Assembly (NCBI RefSeq): GCF_003703975.1
Contig: NZ_QTJY01000001.1
Location: 372,001 to 436,000 of the forward strand
Length of the DNA stretch: 64,000 nucleotides
Reading direction: 5' to 3'
Source of the DNA: Larkinella soli
GTDB lineage: Bacteria > Bacteroidota > Bacteroidia > Cytophagales > Spirosomataceae
In this document: one piece after another, positions 9,826 through 18,739 of the stretch
Position numbering within the stretch: the first letter of the stretch is position 1
Layout of the letters: each line of letters begins with the position of its first letter
Program-made: the position numbers and the translations under genes
The notes under the pieces: generated by a model
The model's input: only the letters and a program-made list of their open reading frames with translations
What the model was told of the DNA's origin: nothing
The model's database searches: none

Positions 9826-11175
9826 TTAAAATTGGATGGCGCCCAACGTTCGCTGGACGTCCAGCTTGCTTTCCAGCACCTGGTAAAGCGCGTTAAAATA
9901 AGTTAGCTGGGTGGTTCTAAGGTCGGTTTCGGCCACGATGACGTCCAGATAAGCCCGCACTCCCGTCCGGTATTGAAGCTGAATGACGTGGTAAACGTCC
10001 CGGGCCAGTTCCAGGTTCTCCTCCAGCGCCCGGTAATTTGCTAGGCTGGCTTTGTAATTAGCCAGCGCCTGGGCATATTCCGCACTGACGGCGTTGGTCA
10101 GATTGGTCAGGTCCCACTGAAGCCGCTGCAAACGCAGCTCGGCCAGCCGGGATTCCTGAATCCGCCGACCGCCCTGATAAATGGGCAGCGTCAGCGAAAG
10201 CCCGACCAGCGAGTTAGGAAAACTGCGGCTGTAAAGACGGGCAAATTCATTATTCTGGAAAACAAAGTTATAATTGGCGGAAGCCGAAACCGAGGGCAAA
10301 TACGCCCACCGGTTATATAAAACGTTGGCATTGAGAAGGCTCTGCTGGGTTTTCAGCAATTGAAACTCAATCCGGTTTTCCGGATTGACGACCTGGCTGG
10401 TATCGATCGCGATCTCCCGTACCAACTGGAGCGTATCGTAGGTTAAAGTCAGACTTCCGTTGGTCGGGTAGCCCATCAACTGCTTCAGATACTGTGATTT
10501 AGCGCCAACCTGTTCCGAATACAGCTTCTGCTGCGCTCTGGAATTGTTCAGGGCAATGGAGGCCCGCTTGTAGTCGGTTCGGTCCACAATCCCGCTTTTA
10601 TATTGGTTGAAGGCATCTTTCAGGCTTCTTTCCAGCCGGATAATGTCTTCCTTCAGGATATCGACCTGTTTCTGGGTAAGAATGACATCATAAAAAGCCT
10701 TACTGACATCGACGGTCACATTGATCTGGTTATTGACCCGGTTCTGCCGGGCCTGCTGCCGGTAGGTATCGGCGGTCCGGGTGGCGATCAGCACATCCCG
10801 GTTGAAGAGATTCTGGCTTAGTCCGAACGAAACGGTAGAGAGATTAGAAACGCTCGTCGCCACCGGAATCCGCTCGCCGGAACCCGGATTGCTCAGATTG
10901 GGAAACAGCGCAATCGGTTGTCTTAGATAATGCTGGATGGAATAAGAACTGCTGATTTGCGGATACCAGTTTGATAAGGCACTCCGGATGGACCGTTCCG
11001 CAATCGCTTCGTCGATTTCCGACTGCCGAATAAGTGGCTGGTGCTGAAGGGCATACTGAATGCAGGCCTGCAGAGTAGCCTGCGCAAGGGTTGAATCGGA
11101 ACGCGGTTGTGCAAAAGAAAAGACAGGCCAGCAACTAACGAAGCAAGCAAGCAGGTACTTAATGGCTGTTCTCAT
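9826..11175 (-). CDS. TolC-family outer membrane efflux protein
   Basis: Outer-membrane channel of the pump encoded next to it, 449 aa. A signal peptide (LLACFVSCWPVFSFAQ) is followed by two OEP repeats with long helical stretches (residues about 165-225 and 370-440) typical of TolC periplasmic barrels. ATG 11175 is chosen; a GTG at 11190 would add five residues before the basic signal start MRTAIK. It is the first gene of a three-gene operon; no convincing TAnnTTTG box was found upstream. Confidence 0.92.
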   Translation of the reverse strand: MRTAIKYLLACFVSCWPVFSFAQPRSDSTLAQATLQACIQYALQHQPLIRQSEIDEAIAERSIRSALSNWYPQISSSYSIQHYLRQPIALFPNLSNPGSGERIPVATSVSNLSTVSFGLSQNLFNRDVLIATRTADTYRQQARQNRVNNQINVTVDVSKAFYDVILTQKQVDILKEDIIRLERSLKDAFNQYKSGIVDRTDYKRASIALNNSRAQQKLYSEQVGAKSQYLKQLMGYPTNGSLTLTYDTLQLVREIAIDTSQVVNPENRIEFQLLKTQQSLLNANVLYNRWAYLPSVSASANYNFVFQNNEFARLYSRSFPNSLVGLSLTLPIYQGGRRIQESRLAELRLQRLQWDLTNLTNAVSAEYAQALANYKASLANYRALEENLELARDVYHVIQLQYRTGVRAYLDVIVAETDLRTTQLTYFNALYQVLESKLDVQRTLGAIQF

Positions 11176-11361
11176 AAAAAAGTCGGGCACCTGACCGTTC
11201 CGGGTCGTATTTTTCTAAGCCGGAATTGACAAGGCAAACTGTTTTTTATACACAATGAATCTTTTAAATGGTTCCTTGTCAGCCGAAAAGATTCTGCTTT
11301 CGTTATCGAAAGGCACGTTTCGGCGGTTGAAATCCGGGATTCGGGGTATAAAAACTTCAGC

Positions 11362-11871
11362 TTAAAGAAGCGGCTTTACCTGTTGCAGCAACGCATCGAC
11401 GTCGGTATCTCCCCGGATGATCAGATCGGCCTGGGAATAAAACGGCTGCCGGTCGCGGCACCGGGTACGCAGGTTTTCCAGAAGAGCCGGGTCCAGCTGA
11501 CTAAACAGGGGCCGGTCGTCGGCCGCATGGCGCAGCATGCGCTCCACCAGCCGTTCGGGCGGTACGTCGAGAAAGATGCTCAGGCCGGCGGCCCGGATGT
11601 AGGCCATATTGTCGTGAAAGCAGGGCATACCGCCCCCGGTGGCCACCACCAGCCCACAGCCGGGGCGGATGGTTCTCAGAATGCGGCTTTCCACCTCCCG
11701 GAAATAGGACTCTCCCCGGTCGCGGAAAATGTCGCTGATGGGGCGGCCGCCTTCTTCCCGGATGATAAGCTTATCGGTATCCACAAAGCGGTAACCCAAC
11801 CGACGGGCCAGGCGTTTCCCCAGCGTACTTTTGCCGGAGGACGGCATTCCGACGAGAAAGATATTTTTCAA
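11362..11871 (-). CDS. aroK: Shikimate kinase
   Basis: Phosphorylates shikimate at O3 in the chorismate pathway. Its 169 aa is the normal size. The P-loop is GMPSSGKST, followed by the substrate-binding FVDTDKLI and the GGGMPC loop that contacts shikimate. The lid region is DRPLFSQLD. It lies 9 bp after the BT_3928-family gene and is probably cotranscribed with it and the DUF1599 gene. Confidence 0.95.
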   Translation of the reverse strand: MKNIFLVGMPSSGKSTLGKRLARRLGYRFVDTDKLIIREEGGRPISDIFRDRGESYFREVESRILRTIRPGCGLVVATGGGMPCFHDNMAYIRAAGLSIFLDVPPERLVERMLRHAADDRPLFSQLDPALLENLRTRCRDRQPFYSQADLIIRGDTDVDALLQQVKPLL

Positions 11872-11880
11872 GAGGCAGGA

Positions 11881-13023
11881 TTAGTTGATCCGTTGCAGAA
11901 CGTCTTCCGGGTCCGGCGTGTCGTTATGGTGCCATTTCCCTTTCACGACCCCGTCGCTGATCAGCCAGAGGCCCGGATTCGAACGAACGATGGTTTTCAG
12001 AACGGTAGCGTCGGCCTTGTACACCGGCACGGCCAGCTGGTATTCGTGCCGGAACCGGTTGATTTCATCATCACTCAGGGAGGTTAGGATCAGTGGAATG
12101 ACGTTTTGTTTCTCCACCCCCTTCAGCAGTTTCCGGATGGAGGGCATATCGCCGAAACTGAGGTCATCCACCTCCCGGACGATCAGCATCAGCTTGTTCC
12201 CTTTAAATGATTCCTGTGTGAAGTCCCCCTCATCGTTCCAGATACGGTAGTCGGTAATTTTCGGTTTGGCCGACTCGTTCAGCAAAATCATTTCCTTAAA
12301 ATGGTAGGCCGTGTCGGTAGGGTATTTGTCCAGCTCCTGGGTCACCCCGCCTTTTTCCATGATGTACGAATACCGCAAAGGCTCCGACGGCTGCATCTGG
12401 GTCGGTATGCTCTTCCCGACGGCATAGGGAAGCAGATCGAGCGGGGGCAGGTGCCGGATCGCATAGACACCGATACCGATGGAAAGCACGGCCGACAGCC
12501 CCACCCAGAAGCTTGTCCGGGCGTTGCGGAAGGCGTTGCGTTTCCACAGGATCACCAGAATCAGCACCAGCAGGACCACGTCCTTGGAAAAGGAAGTCCA
12601 GGGTTTCAGTTTGATGGCATCCCCGAAACATCCACAGTCGGTCACCTTATTGAAATAGGCCGAATAAAAGGTCAGGAAGGTAAAGAAAAGGATAAGGCCG
12701 AGAAGGATCCACGACGTCTGCTTCAGCCGATAGGAAACCAGTAAGGCCACCCCGAGAACCACTTCGGCGGCACAGAAAAATACCGACAGGATCAGCGTAT
12801 AGGGAATGAGTCCGTGGAAAAATCCCGCCATGGAGGGCAGATCCAGGGCAAATACCTCGAAGTACTCGGTCAGTTTGATCTGGGTCCCGACCGGATCATT
12901 GATCTTGATCAGGCCCGAAAAGATGAAGATCACCCCAACGATGATGCGGGCGATCTGGGCGATCAGGCCCGGACCGGATGCGCGGGCACGGATTCTTGTT
13001 TCACCTGCCGTACTTGTATTCAT
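11881..13023 (-). CDS. BT_3928-family DoxX-like membrane protein
   Basis: A 380-aa inner-membrane protein. Residues about 15-170 form a DoxX/MauE-like four-helix unit (RIIVGVIFIFSGLIKINDPVG; FNKVTDCGCFGDAIKL). A further helix near 180-200 precedes a C-terminal thioredoxin-like part (KLMLIVREVDDLSFGDMPSI) that lacks a CxxC active site. The family is common in Bacteroidota next to DUF1599. Its biochemical role is unknown; the DCGCFGD motif recalls MauE-type thiol transfer, but that is inference. The start overlaps the end of the upstream gene by 4 bp (ATGA). Confidence 0.88.
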   Translation of the reverse strand: MNTSTAGETRIRARASGPGLIAQIARIIVGVIFIFSGLIKINDPVGTQIKLTEYFEVFALDLPSMAGFFHGLIPYTLILSVFFCAAEVVLGVALLVSYRLKQTSWILLGLILFFTFLTFYSAYFNKVTDCGCFGDAIKLKPWTSFSKDVVLLVLILVILWKRNAFRNARTSFWVGLSAVLSIGIGVYAIRHLPPLDLLPYAVGKSIPTQMQPSEPLRYSYIMEKGGVTQELDKYPTDTAYHFKEMILLNESAKPKITDYRIWNDEGDFTQESFKGNKLMLIVREVDDLSFGDMPSIRKLLKGVEKQNVIPLILTSLSDDEINRFRHEYQLAVPVYKADATVLKTIVRSNPGLWLISDGVVKGKWHHNDTPDPEDVLQRIN

Positions 13024-13574
13024 GCGTTTATGGATTCGGCTACGCCTAATTTTATCAGACAGAAAACTGCGTAATTGATCATGTCCATGTAATTGGCGTC
13101 GACGCCTTCGGAAATCAGGGTCCGCCCCAGGTTGTCCTCGATCTGCTTCGTCCGCAGCAATTTCATTAAGATTATGTCCGTCATCGAATTGACCCGCATC
13201 TCGCGCCAGGCTTCCCCGTAATCGTGATTCTTGGCAAACAGCAGGTCCATCACCCGATTGACCTGAAGGTCGTACAATTCGCTCAGTTCCTCCCCCGAGA
13301 ACTCCATCTGGTCGCTGTCGGCCAGTTCCAGTTGAATCAGAGCCATCACGCAGTAGTTGATGATCCCCATGAATTCCGATACGACGCCTTCCTGGACCCG
13401 CTGTGTTCCACGCTCCTGGATGGTTCGGATTCGCTGGGCCTTAATGTAAATCTGGTCGGTGATGGAAGGCAGCCGAAGCACGCGCCAGGCCGTGCCGTAA
13501 TCTTTATTCTTTTTCTGAAAAACCTCTTTGCAGAGTTGGATGACTTGCCGATATTGAGCTTCGGTTTGGGTCAT
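13020..13574 (-). CDS. DUF1599 domain protein
   Basis: A 184-aa cytoplasmic protein with two copies of one motif: KNKDYGTAWRVLR near residue 23 and KNHDYGEAWREMR near residue 114. This internal duplication marks the DUF1599 family, which comparative genomics has linked to nucleotide or base modification; no activity is established. It is first in a likely operon with the BT_3928 gene and aroK. It is divergent from folP with only 24 bp between the two starts, so their promoters must overlap or lie inside coding sequence. Confidence 0.88.
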   Translation of the reverse strand: MTQTEAQYRQVIQLCKEVFQKKNKDYGTAWRVLRLPSITDQIYIKAQRIRTIQERGTQRVQEGVVSEFMGIINYCVMALIQLELADSDQMEFSGEELSELYDLQVNRVMDLLFAKNHDYGEAWREMRVNSMTDIILMKLLRTKQIEDNLGRTLISEGVDANYMDMINYAVFCLIKLGVAESINA

Positions 13575-13598
13575 AAACGGTTGGATCGAGTCAAATTA

Positions 13599-14453
13599 AT
13601 GCCGAAAGTTACGAAAAAAACGCTCAATCTCCGGGGAAAAATTCTCGACCTGACGGTCCCGAAGGTCATGGGCATTTTGAACATTACGCCTGATTCCTTC
13701 TACGCCGGAAGCCGTACGTTTTCGGTGGAAAGCGCCGTGGAACAGGCCGGCCGGATGCTTTCGGAGGGGGCCACGTTCCTGGACCTCGGCGGGTATTCGA
13801 CCCGGCCGGGTGCGGGGCCGGTCAGCCCGGAAGAGGAGGCCGACCGGGTGCTGCCGGTGATCGAAGCGATCCGGCGCGGTTTTCCGGAGGCCTGGATTTC
13901 GGTCGATACGTTTCGGGCACCGGTGGCCCGCCAGGCCGTGGAAGCCGGGGCAGTGATGATCAACGACGTTTCCGGCGGTAGCCTCGATCCCGGTATGTTT
14001 GCCACGGTGGCGGCTCTGGATGTCCCCTATGTTCTGATGCATATGCGGGGAACCCCTCAAACCATGACCGCTCTGACCGATTACCACGATCTGATTCCGG
14101 ATATCTTGCTGGAGCTTCAGAACCGGGTATCCGCTCTGGAGCAGCTGGGTTTGAAAGACATCGTTGTCGATCCCGGGTTCGGATTTGCCAAAACCGCCCG
14201 CCAGAATTTCGAGCTGCTGAACGGGCTGGAGGCCTTCCGGATGTTTGGGTCTCCCCTGCTGGTCGGACTGTCGCGGAAATCGAGCATCTGGCGGACGCTC
14301 GGTATCACGGCCGAAGAAGCCCTGAACGGCACGACCGTCCTGAATACCCTTGCCCTGACCAAAGGAGCCGACCTTCTTCGCGTCCATGACGTACGGGAAG
14401 CCGTCGAAGCCATTACCTTGCTGACCGCCTGCCAGGCCCTGCCCACCGGCTAA
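13599..14453 (+). CDS. folP: Dihydropteroate synthase
   Basis: Condenses p-aminobenzoate with dihydropterin pyrophosphate in folate synthesis. A 284-aa TIM barrel. Signatures: VMGILNITPDSFYAGSR (pterin site), LDLGGYSTRPGA, DTFRAPVARQAVEAGA, NDVSGG and DPGFGFAKT. The ATG at 13599 gives the normal length; the frame stays open far upstream but there overlaps DUF1599 on the other strand. pabB at 32530 supplies the aminobenzoate branch. cdaA follows 40 bp later, a common Bacteroidota pairing. Confidence 0.95.
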   Translation: MPKVTKKTLNLRGKILDLTVPKVMGILNITPDSFYAGSRTFSVESAVEQAGRMLSEGATFLDLGGYSTRPGAGPVSPEEEADRVLPVIEAIRRGFPEAWISVDTFRAPVARQAVEAGAVMINDVSGGSLDPGMFATVAALDVPYVLMHMRGTPQTMTALTDYHDLIPDILLELQNRVSALEQLGLKDIVVDPGFGFAKTARQNFELLNGLEAFRMFGSPLLVGLSRKSSIWRTLGITAEEALNGTTVLNTLALTKGADLLRVHDVREAVEAITLLTACQALPTG

Positions 14454-14493
14454 ACCACCTGACCGGCAAATTGATGATGAATCCAACGCTTGT

Positions 14494-15324
14494 ATGAAAA
14501 TCGGTTTTCTCGATATTGAATGGGTCGATGTTCTGGACGTTCTGCTTCTGGCCTTCCTCCTGTACCAGATTTATTACCTTGTCAAAGGCACCATTGCCAG
14601 CCGCATCTTCCTGGGTTACCTACTCGTTTACCTGCTGTTTCTGGTCGCCAAAGCGGTTGGTCTTGAGCTGCTTACCACCATTCTCGGGTATTTCATCAGC
14701 GTGGGTGCCCTGGCTCTGATCATCATTTTCCAGCAGGAAATCCGGCGGTTTCTCCTGATCATCGGGAAATCGACCAACGTGGCCAATAGCCGCCTTTTCC
14801 GCCGTTGGATCGGCCAGCCCGAGGTGGCTGAACCGGCAACACCCCTGCGGCCGATTGTGGATGCCTGCAAAGCCATGGCGGCCGAGTTTACGGGCGGGCT
14901 GGTCGTGGTGGGGAAGAACGACGAACTGGAAAAGTTTATCCAGTCGGGCGACGCCCTCGACGCGATCATTTCCAAACGGCTCCTGCTCTCGATAGCGGGT
15001 CAGTACAGTCCCCTGCGGGATGGGGCCGTCATCATCACCGACGGCCGGGTCCGGGCGGCTCGCTGCATACTCCCGGTTTCCGATAATGATGAACTGTCTA
15101 CAACCACCGGTTTTCGCCACCGGGCGGCCCTGGGCATCAGTGAGGTCACCGACGCGGCCGCCGTAGCCATTTCGGAAGAGACCGGCCGGATTTCGCTTGC
15201 CATCGACGGTGAACTGTTCCCAAATCTTTCTTCCTCCGAACTGGAAGAAAGACTTCGTGTATACCTGTTTGAACCGGCCCGGGCCCGCAAACGGGAAGGG
15301 GGAAAAGACACGCCCGTTACGTAG
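14494..15324 (+). CDS. cdaA: Diadenylate cyclase CdaA
   Basis: Makes the second messenger c-di-AMP from two ATP. A 276-aa membrane protein: three N-terminal transmembrane helices (residues about 10-75), then the DisA_N/DAC domain with the catalytic DGA motif (LRDGAVIITDG) and the RHR motif (GFRHRAALGISE). The acidic loop AVAISEETGRIS is also conserved. It lies downstream of folP and is probably cotranscribed. Confidence 0.95.
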   Translation: MKIGFLDIEWVDVLDVLLLAFLLYQIYYLVKGTIASRIFLGYLLVYLLFLVAKAVGLELLTTILGYFISVGALALIIIFQQEIRRFLLIIGKSTNVANSRLFRRWIGQPEVAEPATPLRPIVDACKAMAAEFTGGLVVVGKNDELEKFIQSGDALDAIISKRLLLSIAGQYSPLRDGAVIITDGRVRAARCILPVSDNDELSTTTGFRHRAALGISEVTDAAAVAISEETGRISLAIDGELFPNLSSSELEERLRVYLFEPARARKREGGKDTPVT

Positions 15325-15523
15325 AATTCACACACTGGTAATAGGATGGTCATTGTCTGTTAATGGCTATTCGTTTCTTTAGCTCTCGAATTGGGCCGTA
15401 GGATAATTAAAAGAACCGGTACCTAAGCAAATGATACCGATTTTATTTAATTTGTCTAAACAATCAGCGACCCGACTGATTATCATACTACAATACAAGC
15501 GATTTCACGGTACAACAAACGCC

Positions 15524-15817
15524 ATGCTAACCCAGTATGAATACAGTTTACTGCCTCTGACGATGAAAGCCGACCTTCTCTGGCGGCACGGCAGGCATTT
15601 ATTGAATCGTCAGTTGACTCCGTTCGTTGTTAGCCTGTATTCGGTAGGCGACTTTTTTGTCGAAGCCTATTTTGTTGAAAGCGAGTATTATAACAACAGT
15701 CACGAACTTCAGGATCTTCACTCCTTCTGCAGCGACGATCTGCAAAAACTGCGTCGGCCGCATCCTTTTGAACCGTATCTCGACCAAATCGACCTTCGTT
15801 TACTGATTGGTGCCTGA
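15524..15817 (+). CDS. Conserved-looking hypothetical protein, 97 aa
   Basis: The function is not recognised. A 97-aa soluble protein beginning MLTQYEYSLLPLTMKADLLW, rich in aromatic and acidic residues (VGDFFVEAYFVESEYYN), with no signal peptide or membrane segment. ATG 15524 is preferred over an upstream start (15431) that would add a hydrophilic, AT-rich stretch. It ends exactly where the convergent wzi pseudogene ends (15817/15818). Up to 200 bp upstream holds no clear promoter. Confidence 0.6.
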   Translation: MLTQYEYSLLPLTMKADLLWRHGRHLLNRQLTPFVVSLYSVGDFFVEAYFVESEYYNNSHELQDLHSFCSDDLQKLRRPHPFEPYLDQIDLRLLIGA

Positions 15818-17368
15818 TTACCGTCGAACGGTCCATTCGAGGTCTTTCCGGAGTCTGATTTGAATTGCGGTGGTGCTCCGGTAAAGTTTACCCCGGTCGG
15901 CGGACAGAGAAATGTCTGCCTGTGTCGTGCCAAACAGCTTCACCGGACCTCCGGCCGAACACCAGAGCGAAACCTGCCGAACCGGTTTTTGAAAGGGAGC
16001 CGGATACGTCCCCCAATTTTCGCTGACTGAAACCTTTAACCGAATGCCGTAGCGGTTTTTGTAAAAGCCTTCCAGTCCGAGGTGAAATACTTTCACCCGG
16101 TTATTGTTGAAAAATCCGGTCTTTCCACGGGTCTGGTAGCGGGGCAGTTCCGCCCGGCTGTCGGCGGCCGGGGTCATAAATGGCGTCCCAATCGCCTGCC
16201 CGCCGTATGACCAGCCGTCAATATATTGGGAATGGTTGAAATAGTTGTCTGCTCCTCGTTCCCAATCCTTGTCCCCGAACTTTGGTCCGCCCTGGCTTTT
16301 CGTATGGAGAAAATCCAGCACGATACTTTTGATCTGCCAAAGCTTAGATGCAGACCGGAGGTTCCTTAGCCGGATGCCGTTCAGACCGTCGGCAATGTTG
16401 ATGAGATAATACAGCGATCCATCTTCGTATATACTCTGACGGTACAGGAAAAGGGAAAAGGAACCCAGGTCGGCCTCGATGCCGAGATCGATCGTGCCCA
16501 GATGATTTCCGATGCGGTTGTACCGGTCCACGAAGCTGTAGCGGGCGGTATCGACGGTTTTATCGTACCCGAGTGATGCACCGGTTACGACGTTTACATA
16601 ATCCGGAAATCGGTCCGGAAACCGTCCTCGTTTAATGATGGTGGTGTCTTGTAAAACGTCACTGCGGCCGCCCCATTGCACCTGGTGGTTGAAACCGGCA
16701 TAAAACCGGACCGGCCAGCCGGGAGGACTGAGCCGTCCATACAACGTTTTTCGATGCAGGTAGGAATGGGTTACTGGACCGAGGTTATTGAACCAACCGT
16801 GGCTGAAACTCCCCTGAATCGATAGGATGCCGGCCGTGAAGGGAACGGGAGTAAAGGCGGGAATCGACACCTGAAGCTGCGGAATGGGAAGGGCGTTTCC
16901 GGACCAGATGAAAGCCCCTGTACCGAGGGAGGTGTCGGCCAGTCCGATGGTCTCCTTCCGGCGACCGAGAACTATTTCCAGTCGACCATACCCGGCTTTC
17001 ACATAAGCCTCCGGAATGACGGCTCTTCCCCCATTTGCGGCCGAAGCAGCCACCTCAAAACCGTACCCCCAGCCGGCCCACCGGGTTTTTCCCCGGATGA
17101 ACCGGGCCGGTTTGGTAATGTCGAACCGGTTATCTACCTGAAATCCGGCCCGAACCAGTCCGAAAGGAATACGTTAAGGAATGATACCGTATTGTCGGGC
17201 TTTCATCCAGAAAGGGGTTCGGTGGCCGGTTCCGCCGGATGCGGTCGTTTCCGCAAAGACTCCAACGGCCCGGATCTGCCGGGGCTGTACCGAATCCGGT
17301 AAACCCTGCCCGGCTGTTCCAACACCCGAAAATACCGAAGCGACCAAAACTACCCCGAAGATGTTCAC
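15818..17368 (-). pseudogene. Wzi-family capsule assembly outer membrane protein, interrupted by an in-frame stop
   Basis: Reading from GTG 17368 gives a signal peptide (VVLVASVFSGVGTAGQ), then RTPFWMKARQYGIIP, the usual start of Bacteroidota Wzi proteins, then TAA at 17176-17174. The same frame continues without another stop for 451 codons (RIPFGLVRAGFQVDNRF and on to the barrel end TVRR at 15818). With the stop read through the chain would be about 516 residues, a normal length for the family. Wzi is an outer-membrane barrel that binds capsule or surface polysaccharide. There is no frameshift, only one nonsense codon, so it is a recent mutation, a sequencing error or suppression. The neighbours glf and GT fit a surface-glycan role. 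Confidence 0.8.
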
Positions 17369-17460
17369 GAACCGGACCGAATTTAAAGGTTTGAAGAGCC
17401 GACCCTGTTTAGACGAAAATGGTCACGGTAAGTAATGCGGTCCGGTTAAATTTTTAAGCA

Positions 17461-17518
17461 TAAAAAAGTCTGTCATTCCGCAACCCTCCCTTTCAGAGCG
17501 GATTGCGAAACGACAGAC
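17461..17518 (-). terminator. Terminator of glf
   Basis: GTCTGTC (17468-17474) pairs with GACAGAC (17512-17518), with an inner CGCAA/TTGCG stem. On the minus strand it is followed by a T-run (17461-17467). Confidence 0.75.
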
Positions 17519-17538
17519 GATCAACGGCTTTTGAACGA

Positions 17539-18687
17539 TCAGGCCTGTTTTGCCGACAGGTTGCCTGTAGCGACTTCCGCCAGGGAATCCGCACCGATCA
17601 GCTTCTTGTACAGCGTCAGGGCCTGGGCCACCACCTGGTCCATGTTGTAGTAGCGGTAGGTCCCGAGCCGGCCTACGAAGTGGACGTTATCCTGCTGATC
17701 GGCCAGTTGTTTGTATTTCCGGTACAGCTCGGCGTTTTCCGGCTGCGGCACCGGATAGTAGGGATCGCCTTCCGACTGGGGATACTCGAAGGTAATGCTG
17801 GTTTTGGTCGGATGTTCCTGGCCGGTCAGATGCTTATATTCCGTAACCCGGGTGTAATCATGGTCGTTCGGGTAGTTGACCACGGCCACCGACTGATGCC
17901 ACTCCTCGTTAAGGGTCTGGTGTTCAAACCGGAGAGACCGATACGGGAGTTTTCCGAAGCAGTGGTCGAAATATTCGTCCACCGGACCGGTATAAATTAG
18001 TTTGGAAAAGGAAATCTGGTCCTTCACTTCCCTGAAATCGGTACCCAGCTTCAGCTCGATGTTCGGATGGTTGAGCATATTCTCGAACATCTTCGTAAAC
18101 CCGTGCAGCGGCATGAACTGAAACTCATCCCCAAAATACCGGTCGTCGCGGTTGGTGCGGGTGGGGATGCGGGAGGTAACCGATTTGTCCAGTTCGGAAG
18201 GATATACGCCCCACTGTTTCTTGGTGTAATTCTTGAAAAATTTCTCGTAAAGGTCACGACCCACCTGACTGACCACGACGTCTTCGGAAGTCTTGATATC
18301 GTCGATCGGTTCTCCGACCGTCTTGAAATATTCAGCCAGTTCCTCGGACGTAAAATTGTGTCCGTACAGCTTGTTCACCGTATCCAGGTTAATCGGAATG
18401 GGCAATAGCTGACCCTCCACGGATGCCAGTACCCGGTGTTCATAAGGCCGCCATTCGGTAAACTGAGAAAGGTAGGCAAACACCTCCGGCGAATTGGTGT
18501 GGAAGATATGCGGGCCGTAGAGGTGAATCAGGATACCGTCTTCATTGTAATAATCGTAGGCGTTTCCGCCGATGTGGGGGCGTTTGTCAATAACCAGAAC
18601 CTTCTTTCCGGACTGGCTGGCCAAACGTTCGGCCAGCACACTTCCGGCGTATCCGGCTCCGACAATGGCAAAGTCGTAATGCTGCAT
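17539..18687 (-). CDS. glf: UDP-galactopyranose mutase
   Basis: Flavoenzyme that interconverts UDP-galactopyranose and UDP-galactofuranose for surface polysaccharide. 382 aa, normal length. FAD Rossmann motif FAIVGAGYAGSVLAERLA at the N-terminus; HIGGNAYDYY and GPHIFHTNSPEVF are family hallmarks; KKQWGVYPSELDKSV and a C-terminal FAD contact (VGRLGTYRYYNMDQV) follow. It lies downstream of the glycosyltransferase gene on the same strand (52-bp gap) and before the Wzi-family gene, so the three likely serve one surface glycan. Confidence 0.97.
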   Translation of the reverse strand: MQHYDFAIVGAGYAGSVLAERLASQSGKKVLVIDKRPHIGGNAYDYYNEDGILIHLYGPHIFHTNSPEVFAYLSQFTEWRPYEHRVLASVEGQLLPIPINLDTVNKLYGHNFTSEELAEYFKTVGEPIDDIKTSEDVVVSQVGRDLYEKFFKNYTKKQWGVYPSELDKSVTSRIPTRTNRDDRYFGDEFQFMPLHGFTKMFENMLNHPNIELKLGTDFREVKDQISFSKLIYTGPVDEYFDHCFGKLPYRSLRFEHQTLNEEWHQSVAVVNYPNDHDYTRVTEYKHLTGQEHPTKTSITFEYPQSEGDPYYPVPQPENAELYRKYKQLADQQDNVHFVGRLGTYRYYNMDQVVAQALTLYKKLIGADSLAEVATGNLSAKQA

Positions 18688-18739
18688 AGAAAGGCTAAAT
18701 ATGTTTTAGGTGTTAAAAGTACGATTTTTATGTTTTCCC

